Below, piece by piece: positions 24,676 through 36,459 of a stretch of DNA of 64,000 bases (the stretch's first letter is position 1; each line of letters opens with the position of its first letter). The translations under genes were made by a program, and so were the position numbers. The stretch is from Xyrauchen texanus (taxonomy: Eukaryota > Chordata > Actinopteri > Cypriniformes > Catostomidae). The notes under the pieces are model-generated. The model saw only the letters and a list, made by a program, of their open reading frames with translations, was not told where the DNA came from and did not search any database. The DNA is taken from positions 8,560,827-8,624,826 of the forward strand of contig NC_068294.1 of the NCBI RefSeq assembly GCF_025860055.1, written 5' to 3'.

Positions 24676-25650
24676 CGGGACGTGCTAGACCTCTTCCTTG
24701 TCGTCTACATCGACGACCTTTTAATTTACTCCGCCACACTCTCTGAACACACCGTTCACGTCTCGAAGGTATTACAGAGACTGCGAGAACACGACCTGTT
24801 CGTGAAGGCAGAGAAGTGTGCCTTTCACCGCCCCTCCGTCTCCTTCTTGGGCTACGTCCTGTCTGCGGGAACTATGGAGATGGAGACCGACAAGGTTGCC
24901 GCAGTCCTATCTTGGCCCGAGCCTAGTACGCTCAAGGAGCTCCAACGGTTCCTGGGTTTCGCCAACTATTACCGGCGTTTTATCAGAGACTTTGGCAAGA
25001 TCGCCGCACCTCTCACGTCTCTTACACGAGGCAACCCGAAGTTCCTCACCTGGAACGCACCCGCCCAGCAGGCCTTCCAGGCCCTAAAGGAGGCCTTCAC
25101 GACCTCCCCAGTTCTTCAGCAACCCGATTCCACTCTCCCGTTCGTGGTAGAGGTGGATGCCTCAGAGGTAGGGGTGGGAGCTGTACTCTCCCAACCACAC
25201 GGGACTCCCGCTAAGCTGTACCCTTGTGCGTTCTACTCCCATAAGCTGTCCTCCCCCGAACAGAACTACGATGTCGGGAATAGAGAGCTGCTGGCCATCA
25301 AGCTAGCCCTGGAGGAATGGCGTCATTGGCTGGAGGGCTCTAGGTTCCCATTTGTCGTTTTCACCGACCATAAGAAACTAGAGTACCTTCGTTCAGCCAA
25401 GAGGTTGAACCCTCGACAGGCCAGGTGGGCGATGTTCTTCACCCGGTTTAACTTTTCGGTTACTTTTCGTCCGGGCTCCCAGAACATCAAGGCTGACACA
25501 CTCTCTCGTCTCTTCAACCATGGCTCGGAACCCCCAGGGTCGGAGACAATTCTCCCCACGTCGTGCGTCGTTGCACCCGTTCGGTGGGAACTGACGGAGG
25601 CCATCCTGCAGGCTCAAGGCGACGAGCCCGCGCCTCCTCAAACCCCCCCA
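24676..25650 (+). pseudogene. Gypsy reverse transcriptase C-terminal part and RNase H
   Basis: Begins with VVYIDDLLIYS (YIDD at about 24706-24717), followed by FLGYVLS, the RT connection ELQRFLGFANYYRRFI, and RNase H with VEVDASEVGVGAVL, the RELLAIKLALEEW helix and FTDHKKLEYL. Residues after DTLSRLFN form the linker to integrase. Integrase homology then appears in another frame from about 25650, so a further frameshift lies near 25640-25655; the tail of this frame to 25968 is out of register. Confidence 0.88.
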
Positions 25651-26909
25651 ACAAGATGTATGTACCCACCACTATTCGCCCTCAGCTTATGCAGTGGGTT
25701 CATACTTCCCTTTGTTCTGGCCACCCGGGGATTACCCATTCTACCGAGCTACTCGCTAGGAGATTTTGGTGGCCCTCACTCAAGGACGACGTCCACGACT
25801 ATGTCCTCTCGTGTCCAGTCTGTGCCCAGTCCAAAACACCTCGTCACCTCCCTGCAGGACTCCTCCAGCCGTTGCCTGTGCCTGACCGCCCGTGGTCCCA
25901 CATTGCCATGGACTTTATTACCGACTTGCCCCCCTCCGATGGCCGGACCGAGATCCTGGTTGTCATAGACCGCTTCTCTAAGACGTGCCGCCTAATTCCC
26001 CTACCCGGGTTACCTAACGCGACACAACTGGCCGACCACATGATTACCCACATCTTCCGAAACTTCGGTACTCCCGTGGAGATCACCTCAGATCGGGGTA
26101 CATAGTTCACGTCTCGCTTCTGGCGGGCCTTCAGTGACAGACTGGGTATCCAACTCAACTTCTCCTCGGGATACCACCCCCAGACCAATGGCCAGACCGA
26201 GCGTCTCAACCAGGAGATAGGCAGGTACCTGAGAGCCTACTGCGCCCAGAACCAAGGCAGCTGGCACACCTACCTCCCCTGGGCCGAATACGCCCAGAAC
26301 AGCCTGGTCAGCTCCTCAACTCGTCTTACCCCTTTCCAATGTGTCCTGGGCTACCAACCACCCCTTTTCCCGTGGGAAGCTGATCCCAGCGACGTTCCGG
26401 CGGTGGATGCCTGGGCCCAGAGGTGTGCCCAGGTCTGGAGAGCCACCCAGGACCGGATACAATGCTCCACCCAGGCCCAGAAGTCTAAGGCAGATCGCCG
26501 ACGCCGTCCTGCCCCCCTGTTCCATCCGGGCCAAAGGGTTTGGCTCTCGACCCGAGACATCCGCCTCCGTCTCCCGTCGAAGAAACTCAGCCCTAAGTAT
26601 GTCGGCCCTTTTAAAATAATAAAAAGAATAAACCCTGTCACTTACAAATTACTTTTGCCACCCCGCTACAAAATTTGTCCTGTGTTTCATGTTTCCCTTT
26701 TAAAGCCGGTGCACTATAGTCCCATGTTTCCGCCCACGGCAGCCCAGACACCCCCTCCACCACTCCATGTCGGAGGTCAACCCACCTATACGTTCCGGGC
26801 CCTGCTAGACTCCCGACGTCGGGGTGGCGAGCTGCAGTACCTGGTCGACTGGGAGGGCTACGGACCTGAGGAACAGTCGTGGGTACAGTCGAGAGATGTC
26901 CTGGATTAA
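25651..26909 (+). pseudogene. Gypsy integrase with chromodomain, interrupted by a stop
   Basis: An HHCC zinc region (HTSLCSGHPGITHS, then CPVCAQSK) precedes the DDE core: AMDFITDLP, then EITSDRG. A TAG stop at 26103-26105 follows directly, and the same frame resumes with YHPQTNGQTERLNQEIGRY carrying the third acidic residue. A GPF-type module (KYVGPFKIIKRI) follows. The C-terminus is a chromodomain, YTFRALLDSRRRGG then LQYLVDWEGYGPEEQSW, ending at a stop at 26907-26909. Chromodomains of this class guide integration to particular chromatin. One nonsense change inside the catalytic core disables it. Confidence 0.9.
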
Positions 26910-27003
26910 GCTCTCAAGCTAGACTACCATCGCCAGCATCCCGATCGTCCCGCACCGCTTCCCAGAGGTCGCGCTCCTCGCAACCGAGCGCGGCCGTCCG
27001 TAG

Positions 27004-27018
27004 CAGAGGGGGGAGTAC
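27004..27018 (+). other. Polypurine tract of the gypsy element
   Basis: AGAGGGGGGAG lies just before the 3' LTR, where plus-strand DNA synthesis is primed in LTR elements. Confidence 0.75.
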
Positions 27019-27339
27019 TGTAACGAACCCCGCTCCTCTAGTTCGCTCCGCTTCCTCGAGCTCACACGCTCGCTCCCAATCACCCCCCTCTGGCTCTCAC
27101 GCTCGCTCCCAATCACCAGAGTATTAGTTTCACCCGCACTCGTACCAATCACTCGATTATTAGTTTCACCTGCACTCTTTTGTAGATTTGCCCCGTTGCC
27201 ATATCCTGATTCCCCGGCTTCGACCTTACGCTCCCCTCGACCACTCTCTTCTGGATTTGCCCTATTTGTACTTTTGCTTTGCCTGCAATAAAAGCAGTTT
27301 GACTGTACATTGTGACTGTCTCTTCTTGTGCGGGTTACA
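27019..27339 (+). repeat. 3' LTR of the gypsy element, 321 bp, deleted
   Basis: Same ends as the 5' LTR but about 184 bp shorter. Alignment by eye places the deletion between CCTGCACT and CTTTTGTAG. The 5' LTR has CACT at both borders of the missing segment, so the loss is consistent with deletion across a 4-bp microhomology. Confidence 0.9.
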
Positions 27340-27419
27340 GGGACAGTACAATAAATTACAAAATATTAACAGGACAATAGGCACAGTGAGAGACAGTGCA
27401 GAAAAATTCCCCCGTAAAA

Positions 27420-28480
27420 TGTTTTTAACAAAATATTGTAAAATTATTTAATTTTTTTAAAAAATATTTATCACATAATTATTTATTTTCCCCACCTTGC
27501 GGTTCAGGGCTTCTGTAGATAGTTATGGCAGATTACTTGTACTGAAATTATAAATTCAATATATCTGACAATTTTTTTACATGTTTCTTTTTTTTTTTTG
27601 TAAATAAGCCCTGATATCGTCTGCTTAAAATATCGACATTTTGATTAAATAAACCCTAATGTTTGCCAATGGCAATATTATCATCAATACAAAAATGTAG
27701 CAACCTGCAATTGTTACCTCAAGGATCTGTTTCTACTTGATTTAGCCAATGAAAATTACTTTCGTGTGAATACAATATCACTACAATATCGAAATTCAAA
27801 AGACTTGAGGATTAATAACAGAATTTGCATTTTGGGGCGAACTATGTCTTTAAAGTAACAATCATCCAGTTGTAGATGTTGTAGGTATCCAAATGTAGAC
27901 TTGTGTATATTCAGATGCCACATGTATTCCTCATGATAAATAATGTCTTCCGTTTTATATACACTTGTAGCCCTTAACCCCCTTCCACTCTTTCTCTCTA
28001 GATCAGCTACTGTAAACTGAACTCTGGAATGTTTAAGATGTTGATGGCAAATCCCCTGCACTTTTTTCATTTCTGTGGCTCTCTCTCTCTCAGTCTCTTC
28101 TGGTGGGAACCCTCCTATTAAACCTAATGTGCCAGACGACTCTTTTCCAAGCTTGGGTCAGCTGCAGTTTTAGTCAATCTGTAAACAGTGAGATGTCCCC
28201 TGTAAAGCTCAACCACAAATAGTAAACATACATGAGTTCATAAACCGGTAAGTTGGAGGATTCCAAAATCCATGACTCTTAAAGCGTACGGGCCTGCTGT
28301 TCTTTCAGGCTTCTTTTACATCTAGGACTTGGACAGGGGTAAAAGGACAGGCAGGTTTGAGCTGCACATACACGGATGTGTATTTAGGAATACATGTTTG
28401 TCTTCTGTACATCATTTTTTAATTATTATAAATTGTTATTATTGTTATTATAATTTTAATATAAATTATTAACATTGTTT
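27420..28480. other. AT-rich intronic sequence; one repeat end
   Basis: TTTGGGGCGAACTATGTCTTTAAAG at about 27833-27857 resembles the terminal block of the common fish repeat also seen near 32975 and 49400. Otherwise nothing recognised. Confidence 0.4.
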
Positions 28481-28484
28481 TTAA

Positions 28485-28662
28485 GTGAAAATAAATTTGA
28501 TTAAAGCATATTTTTCTTAACCCATTGGGATTTTTTTCCTTGTTTTAAGCATAATCCTCATGCAATCTTTCCAGAGTTTTTTTAAACTTCAAGAAGGTAC
28601 TTATACATATCTTAAGTCCTTTTGCAGAAATACTGAGTAAGAAAATTATTTTTGCAGTGCAG
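28485..28662. repeat. Degenerate arm of an Angel-like MITE
   Basis: Runs such as TTTTCTTAACCCATTGGGAT, CTTGTTTTAAGC and TATTTTTGCAGTG parallel the right arm of the palindrome at 59805-60239. Only one arm is visible. Confidence 0.45.
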
Positions 28663-29148
28663 GAGGTGGACCAAAAAATGTGTTACTGAAAAACCCATAC
28701 TGATGAACCACTAATCTGAATATTAATATCTATTGAGGTTATGGCCATATTTACTCAAAATAGTGCCATTTAAGTCATAGTAAGCAAGCCAAAGTTAGTT
28801 AAGGAAGAAACCTTGGGAAGAACCAAAACTCATCTGGGTTAGCCCTCCTCCTTAGGCTGTTTCAAATTTAGCTAAACCTACTGTACATGGATGCAAACAT
28901 GCACAGATGTCCATTAACAGAATACAAATGAGGCACAGAATGTTTATAGTTCTAAACTAAGAAAATTGTACAATGAAAAATGAAATTAACTATTGTACTG
29001 CATTCTGGTGTATTGCAAATGTCCATAAAAGACCGACCCGAAGTAATTGGAGTTTGTGGTTTTTAGTCAACATAAAGTCAAATTTTAGCAGATACACATT
29101 TTAAGTTTGCAGTCTTTGTCTTTTGGAAAAAGAGACTGAAAATATTAA
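28663..29148. other. Intronic sequence with a short dispersed repeat
   Basis: At about 28800-28850 the phrase GAAACCTTGGGAAGAACCAA belongs to a motif frequent in fish genomes. No gene seen. Confidence 0.4.
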
Positions 29149-29406
29149 TACGGGGCGGCTGTGGTTCTGGTGGTAGAGCGGGTCGGCTGCCAATCACAGG
29201 GTTGGTGGTTCGATTCCTGGCCCACACGACTCCACATGCCGAAGTGTCCTTGGGCAAGACAGTGAACCCCAAGTTGCTCCCAATGGTAGGCTATCGCCTT
29301 AGTGTGTGTATGTGAATGTGTGTGTGAATGGGTGATTGGGACACAGTGTAAAGCGCTTTGGTAACCTCTAAGGTTAAAACCATTAGTAAAGACCATTTAC
29401 CATTTA
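29149..29406 (+). mobile_element. tRNA-derived SINE
   Basis: The head resembles a tRNA gene with A-box-like GTGGTAGAGCGG (about 29170) and B-box GGTTCGATTCC (29207-29217), the internal RNA polymerase III promoter. The body carries TGTCCTTGGGCAAGACA and the tail GTAAAGCGCTTTGG, ending at about 29406 with ACCATTTACCATTTA. The tRNA-like part does not fold into a full tRNA, and the body is that of a SINE. Confidence 0.85.
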
Positions 29407-30284
29407 ATAAATATTTTTGTTCAATCAAATGCTCTCAAGAATGAAAATGTCCCTTCCCCTAATATCACCTGGCTCTGTTTTTTTTGTTTTATAATTTTTT
29501 TTAAATCCAATGATTTACTCCTTACTATTGCTTGTCAGAGATAACAGATATCCAAAGTCTTTTTATCTGACTGCGCTTCGGCTTTGCTCACAAACTTTCT
29601 TTTATTCCAGTTACGAAAGATGCTTACTGTCTTTGACAAATCCTTTACAGTGCTTGAAGTTGCAGATCACAGATCACGGTACCGCTGTTCCAGTTCACTT
29701 CAGGAGATAGAAGCGCTCTGTAAACATGCATGAGAAGCGACCGCATACCTGCACGGTATATTTCCCACACCAGGTCTGTTTTCTGCTCTTGACTGGGATA
29801 TTTTACAGGTCACATCATTAAATGTGCTGTTATCAGCATCTGCTCTGCATCCATACTGACCGGCAGGCATTTCTGCGTGCTCTACCATAGATCTCCATAA
29901 TTTAATAACCTGTCTGCTGGATTCTCGTCTTATACGTTCCCCTCACTCTCCTTAGGGCCAACAGTTTTAGAATATATGGTTATGTTTGCTGGGCACAAAG
30001 CAGGTATGCAAAATGTGATATCATAGATGTCAGGTGAGGCTACAGTGTAAAGGTCATAGCAAAATACATCTCTTTACTTCTGTCTTAAGTTTTACCCTAC
30101 TTGTACACAGATGTGGAAGAAATTCTCTCAATAGACCAAAGTCAGTTTAGACGCTATATTGAAATTTATGTGAATGCAAACGAGACTGTGAGGGCTAGAC
30201 TTACAGTCTGTCTGGTTTGATGCAAGTTACACATGTAGTGATCTTAGTGAATTATAATATAATTATCTACTATTTCACAAGTCC
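29407..30284. other. Intronic sequence, nothing recognised
   Basis: No supported gene; small open frames lack domains. Confidence 0.4.
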
Positions 30285-31412
30285 TGGCTATACCATATAG
30301 TCCTGGAGCGCAATCGCTTTTTTGAATCCATTCAATTGTGGATTTCCTTCAGTGTTTAGGTTCATTGTCCTGCTGCATCACCCAACTTGTACTGAGCTTC
30401 AGCTGGTGCACAGCCACCCTGACATTATCCTGTCGGATATCTTGATAAACTTTATTTTCCCATGATGATGGCAAGTAGTGCAGCAAAGCAGCCCCAAATC
30501 ATGATGCTGCCTCCACTGTACTTCACCGTTGGGATGATGTTTTCATGTTGGTATGCAGTGCCCCTTGTACACCATACATTATGCTGTGTGTTCTTCCCAA
30601 ACAATTCAACCTTAGTTTCATCAGTCCACAAAACATTTTCCCAGTAGCATTGTGAAGGGTCAAGATGGTCTTTGGCAAACTTCAGGCGTACAGTAATGTT
30701 TTTGTTGAAAAGCAGCAGCTTTCTTTGTGGTGTCCTGCCATGGACACCATGCCTGTTTAATGTTATCCGTATAGTAGACCAGTCAACCAGTTCCATTGAC
30801 TGCTTTTCAAGTCTTTAGCTGTCACTTTAGGGTTCTTTTTTCTTTTTTCTTTTTTTTTTTTTTTTAACTCAGTGAGCATTCTGATGTGTGCCCTTTGAGT
30901 CATCTTTTCTAGACAGCCACTTCTAGGGAGAGTAGCCACAGTACTAAATGGTCTCCATTTATAGACAATTTGTCTAAATGTGGATAGATGAATCTCTAAG
31001 CTCTTTGTGATCTGTTTTTTGCGAGGCATGATCCACATCAGCAGATGCTTGTGAATAGCAAACTCGAAATGTTTGAGTGCTTTTTATAAGTCAAAGTAGC
31101 TCTAACCCACACCTCCAATCTTGTTTCATTTATTGAATGCCAGGTTTGCCAACTCCTGACTCCTGACTATTGTTGATGTCATTAGCCTAGGGGTTCACAT
31201 ACTTTTTCCATCCTACACTGTGAATGTTTGAATTATGGATTCAGTATGTGCAAAAACAATACAATGATTTGTGTGTTATAAGTTGAAACAGGTTGTGTTT
31301 GTTAATTATTGTAACTTAGATGAAGATCAAACCAGATTTTAAGACAAATTTAAAATGCACAAAAATGCAGGTAATTCCAAAGGGTAAACATACTTTTTCT
31401 TGCCAATGTATA
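30285..31412 (-). mobile_element. Tc1-like transposon relic
   Basis: The element reads on the minus strand. Its 5' terminal region (about 31412-31200) carries the Tc1-like block GTAAACATACTTTTTCTTGCC. An N-terminal DNA-binding region follows, then the DDE domain with two aspartate motifs. The 3' end beyond about 30290 is missing, so the third acidic residue and one terminal repeat are lost. Confidence 0.82.
30300..31029 (-). pseudogene. Tc1-like transposase, broken
   Basis: From the minus-strand ATG at about 31029 (MPRKKQITKSLEIHLS) it has the paired-type helix-turn-helix with IVYKWRPFSTVATLPRSG, then a lysine-rich insertion caused by an expanded A-tract (about 30835-30865). A different frame covers 30796-30452 with KFAKDHLDP and VLWTDETKVELFG (first aspartate), then GGSIMIWGCF. 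QQDNEPKH (second aspartate) appears at about 30380 in the next segment and is followed at once by a stop. The frameshift, stop and missing third acidic residue make it dead. Confidence 0.82.
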
Positions 31413-32969
31413 TTTCAATTTGGATATAAATGTGATCCCCCTCCTTAAGTAAATTAGATCTCACTATGATTAAGCTTATTATAGTTCTGAAAGACCCACT
31501 CCTGATAACCATTACATAATGTATGTCCATTTTCAAAGGAAATACGCCATGTAACCCCAAAGTCATGTTATTTTTTTCTGTATATTTTTGGTCAATGTGA
31601 AAATTTTACCTGTTCAGCGCCTGTTACGTGAGCTGTGTGAAATAGGCCTTAAACAAAACTGGTGCAAAATAATTTACCAATAGTGTATAAACGTATGACC
31701 CCAAAGGTTCAGCCTGTTTTCGTGCAGTTAACACAGCTTGGATACATGCCCATTGTTATGTCTTCCTACTTTCCTATAGCTGTTTCTTAAAAATAACATT
31801 AGCATATGTGTTTGACACGGACCGATAAATCTGTTCTTAACTTAATTTAAACTTAATTCTGTTCCCATTTACCTATGCACTATATACAAACTGTTTTTGC
31901 AGTCACAGATTTATATCAGGAGTGAATGGCACACAGAGGGTACATCAGGGCCCCTGTTACTGGGCCCCATTTGGCCAGTGGATAAAGTCAATTACAATAA
32001 GCAGATTGCACACATTTCCTCGCTCATAACTTTTTCTTTATTTCTTACTACTGGATGTGAGAGGAATGCACCACAAATGCAATACTGACTTAGTATTTAC
32101 TCACATCACCACGAGCTTGAGGAGCTTTAGGTTCATTAGACAATACTGATTGGTTGAAATTATGGTTTAGACGTGCCAAACATTCCGTCTGGCCTGTATC
32201 CAGGGGTTAAATCACATCTTGTCAGTTATCAGGACCACAAACTTTTTAATCATATTTGTTAATAATTTTTCAATCATCATCAGCACATGATTGTCTTAAC
32301 AGTTGCTTATGGAATAGTTGTTTCACTTGGATTTGATTATAGTCTGTTACACAAATTGATTTATGTTAAACCACATCTCCGGTGGACTTGCATCGTAACC
32401 TTTAACCTCCTTGTGTGGCCTTTTTCAACATGATGAAGTGCCGTACTTACCGAATCATCATTTCTGGCATTAGCGAATCATAAATCACCTGTAAAGAATG
32501 TTGGCTTGAGTGTGCACACACTGGGGTCAGTTTTAACTTTAACACACGTCTAGCGTTGTGCTCTCAACATGAATGGGAACTCTCACACTACGTCTAATTG
32601 AGAGCAAACCTGGAGGCCGATCAGTTTGATGACCCATCCACCCACACTACAGCCATATGTGCAGAGCCATGACACAGTTACCCTGTTTCAAAAACAGAGC
32701 AGTTTCTGATCTAATTAGAATGGTTTGTGTTTGTATTTGTATTTATCTGAATCATGCAAGGTAATGTTGCAAGATTGAATTGTAATGGCTTTTAGAGTGT
32801 TTTTGTCTTTTTCCCATTATATTTATATCTGCTGTCATAAACAATGCGAGATAATCCTTGGAAAAAGCGTTTAAATGTCACTAAAATGAAGGTAATTTCC
32901 TAGAGGAATACGTAATTGCTTAGAAGTTGCTCTTTTAAATAAGCATTATTGATGTACAGAATCCAAAAA
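31413..32969. other. Intronic sequence, nothing recognised
   Basis: No coding signal or bounded repeat found. Confidence 0.4.
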
Positions 32970-33305
32970 TTTTAATTCTCTCATCATTTACTCACCCTCA
33001 ACTTTCTATCTTCTGCAGAACACAAACGAAGATTTTTAGAAGAATAGCTCAGAGTTGAATTATATACAGGATGTAGATCCACACAATGCAAGTGAATGAT
33101 GATCAGACATTTGAAGCTCCAAAAATCACATACAGGCCACATAAAAGTAATCTATAAGACTCCAGTACTTAAAACCATATCTTCAAAAGCGATATGAGAA
33201 ACGTAAGTGAGAAACAGATCAATGTTTTAGTCCTTTTTTTTACTATAAATCTCCACTTACACTTTCACATTTTGAAAGTAAAAGTGGAGATTTATGGTAA
33301 AAAAG
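32970..33305. repeat. Dispersed fish repeat with terminal hairpin
   Basis: CTCTCATCATTTACTCACCCTC, TTCTGCAGAACACAAACGAAG and AAGTGAATGATG are characteristic of a very common fish repeat. At its right end AAATCTCCACTT (about 33249) faces AAGTGGAGATTT (about 33283), with AAAAAAGGAC flanks, forming a hairpin of about 77 bp. Confidence 0.65.
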
Positions 33306-33551
33306 GACTTGGTAATTGGGAAGCAGCATCTTTGATTTTTGATGGCAATGACAACGAGGATGTGAGGAATAAAATTACAGTCTCATCAATGGGTTTTACA
33401 GTTGTTTATTATGTTTTTGGATCATTCCGCTGATGAAAAAAAAAAAAAATCCTAGAAATTAGAATTAGAAATCAGTAGACAAAAAACTTAAAATCAGGAA
33501 ACTAAAATAGGTAATTAAGGACTGCTCTGGGAATATTCTATAAAATTACTG

Positions 33552-33552
<1 letters not shown>

Positions 33553-33607
<55 letters not shown>

Positions 33608-33621
33608 CAATATATATATAT
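33553..33621. repeat. (AT)n microsatellite
   Basis: Two AT runs split by a TTCCAA interruption, directly next to a Tc1-like relic. Confidence 0.93.
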
Positions 33622-33624
33622 ACT

Positions 33625-34270
33625 GTAGTTTATGTCAATATAGGACTTGTTTTACTGTGGATATAGATACTTGTCTGCCTGTTTCCTCCAGCATCTTCAC
33701 AATGTCCTTTGCTGCTGTTCAGGGATTGATTTGCACTTTTCGCACTAAACTACGTACATATCTAGGAGACAATGGATCTCCTTCCTGAGCGGTATGATGG
33801 CTGCATGGTCCCATGGTGTTTATACTTGCGCACTATTGTTTGTACAGATGAGCATTGTACCTTCAGGAGTTTGGAAATTGCTCCCAAGGATGAACCAGCC
33901 TTGTGGAGTTCCACAATTCAAGTCTTGGCTGATTTCTTTCGATTTTCCCATGATGTCAAGCAATTAGGCACTTAGTTTGAAGGTATGCCTTAAAATACAT
34001 CCATAGGTACACCTCAAATTCAGTACACCTCCTATCAGAAGCTAATTGGCTAATTGTCTAAAGGCTTGACATAATTTTCTGGAATTTTTCTGGAAAGCTG
34101 CTTAAAGGCACTGTTAACTTAGTGTATGTAAACTTCTGACCCACTGGAATCTTGATATAGTTAAAAGTGAAACAATCTGTATATAGACAATTGTTGGAAA
34201 AAATGACTTGTGTCATGCACAAAGTAGATATCCTAAACAACTTGCGAAAAATAACAGTTTCTTACTTTTT
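33625..34270 (-). mobile_element. Tc1-like relic of the Sleeping Beauty-related type
   Basis: On the minus strand it holds the left untranslated region (GTGTATGTAAACTTCTGACC complement at about 34120-34142, ATGACTTGTGTCATGCACAA at about 34200-34222) followed by the start of a transposase at about 33955 with a paired-type DNA-binding region. Coding sequence stops at the (AT)n tract at 33621, so only the N-terminal third remains, with stops and a local deletion. The outer terminal repeat is also lost. It is an inactive fragment. Confidence 0.8.
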
Positions 34271-34289
34271 TTCATGGTTATTAAAAAAT

Positions 34290-34605
34290 CTAAATTGTCT
34301 CCCTTTTTCTTTAATGACAGCATGCACTCAAGCTGGCATGGACTTTGCAAGATTTTGCAAAACCAGCATGATTCAAGAAAGTCTTGTATGCTTCAATGGA
34401 AGCAAGGAAATCTGACCTTTTGAACAAAGGAGTTAATACTGACATTGTCAATTGAAATTTGTGACCTAGAAATAGTGAAAAATCTTAAATGTCTTATTCA
34501 TTTTACGTTAACTTCTATTAAAAAAACCTAAAACCTTCTGTTTGTTTCCAGGTGTTCATAATAAAATTTATAAAAAATTTAATGTGGTCTTAGAATTTTG
34601 GTCCC
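34290..34605. mobile_element. Tc1-like end fragment
   Basis: GACAGCATGCACTCAAGCTGG (34315) and the terminal-like GTGGTCTTAGAATTTTGGTCC (34583) are phrases of another Tc1-like family. No transposase motif can be read in the remnant. Boundaries uncertain. Confidence 0.5.
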
Positions 34606-35064
34606 CACTGTGTTTTCATTTGTTTAGCTTTGTAGTTTGTACCTGGTAGAGCAGTTCCCATCTTATCTTATCTGGTTGCATAAGCACATGAAGAGCCTAA
34701 TACATTATCCAAAATGTATTCACTAATGGATGCAAGTCGTTCAAGAACTTCAGATTCTGATTCCATCAAATTTTATGCCAACAAAGTTTACATAATATGC
34801 ATCAGATCACATGAGCAACGACCTGCACTGAATCATTTCGTCCTGCACACAATCAAGTCTCTGAAAGGAAGGACAGCTCTATTAAAAGGGACTTCAAGAG
34901 TAGACCAAAGCCAGTCTGCTTGGAAAAGGAGACAGATGATGAAGCTTCTTTCACATGGGTTACTGCATAGTTTATGTATGCCACTGATATAATTGCTGGT
35001 TCCATTGTGACAACAATTTGGGCATATTTTCACAAGAGCTCAATATTTGTTCAGTGAACTGTAT
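34606..35064. other. Intronic sequence, nothing recognised
   Basis: No supported feature. Confidence 0.4.
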
Positions 35065-35284
35065 TGTGGCAGGGCGGGGCCGGGTCATGATGCTACACAT
35101 CCGTACCCTAATCAGGCTAATTAAGCCTCCGAGAGGGATAAAGGCCGACCGGAGACGGCAATGCGACAGAGAGATTTACGGGCAGCTGGCTGACACCTGT
35201 GTGTGTGTCTTTTGGTTAAGTTTTATATTAAACTATTATTTATATTATCAAGCCGGGTCTCACCTCCACCTTTCCCTTTAATAC
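35065..35284. repeat. Solo LTR-like fragment
   Basis: A GC-rich island in AT-rich sequence, starting TGTGGCAGGGCGGGG and ending GGGTCTCACCTCCACCTTTCCC. The block resembles fish LTRs seen as solo copies. It lacks a clear partner LTR and target duplication. Confidence 0.4.
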
Positions 35285-36420
35285 CTTTACATGTATATTT
35301 TTTCTTGGGCAATAACAGTGGAAGTGTTCAGTTGCTTTTTTGTAGCCAAGACTTTAGGGTATGTGTCTATAGAGAAATTGACTTTCAGAAATAACTTGCT
35401 GTAGTGATATTCTGTAGTGAACTCACTGAGAAATATTCACTGTAGTAAAAAGTGTGAACTACTCCCCTATAAATTTTAGTTTTGATATTTTTAGTGGCGG
35501 TACTTTAATGTGCTGACAGCTTGCTCAGTCAACTCATCGAATTATCAATTTTGTAAATGTGCAGTTTTGCACATTTCTAATAGCCTACTTGTGGCCATAT
35601 TGTGAATGTTGCAGTGGAACAAAATCTTGCCTTCTCACATCTGCAACTAGAATCTAAGCTCATATGAAATAAAGATGTATAATGTTTTGACTTCAGATGC
35701 CTTAGTATGCTGCTCGGTCACTTTAAGACAACAGCATTGCTTTTTTCATTGCAGTGTTTATTCCAGGAACCTCAATTACATTTGCTGTGATCTCAAAAGC
35801 CACCAAAACCAATATTGCGAGTGAGTGGAAAGTTAAAGACCAATGGAGGCTTCGTCTAAATCCAATCCCCATTGAGAATACTATGAACTCTATTGTCTAA
35901 ACTGAGATGAGTTCTCTCAAAACAAATGAACAAACATCAGCTTACATTAATCATGAACCAGATCTTTTATAAGTGTCAACGCTTGACGTAGTGATCCAAA
36001 CACCATTACAGATTTTGGCTTGTCTGCTTTGTTGTCAAAAATACATCCCATGTGTACTGTAAATATCACATAGAAAGGTTTGTAAAGAGCTCATGAAAAT
36101 TGGAGTGTTGTGGCTTTAGTCCTGTAAGAGCTTTGAGGCCATGTATATGCTAGTGTTATCTTTAAAGCTGATGATATGTGCAGATATATGCATGTCAAAT
36201 TTATAATCTTTCTCCTCCTGAAAACTGACAAAAAACAGAGAACTTATCTTTCACTGACTCATTTTATCAAATCAAATGCTTTCTAGAATGAGAATGTTCC
36301 TCCCGTAATAGTATCTTCTGAAGGCAATAGCAAGTAACAAATCATGTTCATGGCTGTCACATAAACTGAAGACTATTGGCTATTTAAAAAAACAAAGACG
36401 AGCTCTTGGATATGCCCCAT
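35285..36420. other. Intronic sequence, nothing recognised
   Basis: No supported feature. Confidence 0.4.
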
Positions 36421-36459
36421 CATAACTTCCTGTTTCAACAGGAAATACATCAACTCAGA

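Larger units (their letters stand above)
22189..27339 (+). mobile_element. Ty3/gypsy chromovirus LTR retrotransposon
   Basis: The element is bounded by LTRs that begin TGTAACG and end GGTTACA. The flanking 5-mers are AGGAC (left) and GGGAC (right), a 5-bp target duplication with one mismatch. Domain order is Gag with one CCHC knuckle, protease, reverse transcriptase, RNase H, integrase and C-terminal chromodomain, as in chromoviruses. A polypurine tract precedes the 3' LTR. I could not identify a clear tRNA primer-binding site directly after the 5' LTR. Two or three frameshifts and one stop codon break pol, so this copy is not autonomous. Confidence 0.93.
21997..27410. repeat. Older repeat split by the gypsy element
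   Basis: The left part, 21997-22188 (CCTCCAGGACCATGGTGCTAC and GTGCACGTGCAAACGTGTGCA), and right part, about 27340-27410 (GGACAGTACAATAAATTAC, AACAGGACAATAGGCAC), read as one dispersed fish repeat interrupted by the Ty3/gypsy element. I recognise the phrase from other fish genomes but cannot name the family. Confidence 0.5.

Noticed and set aside
29149..29225. Functional tRNA gene
   Set aside because: It has A and B boxes but is the head of a SINE with the usual body and tail.
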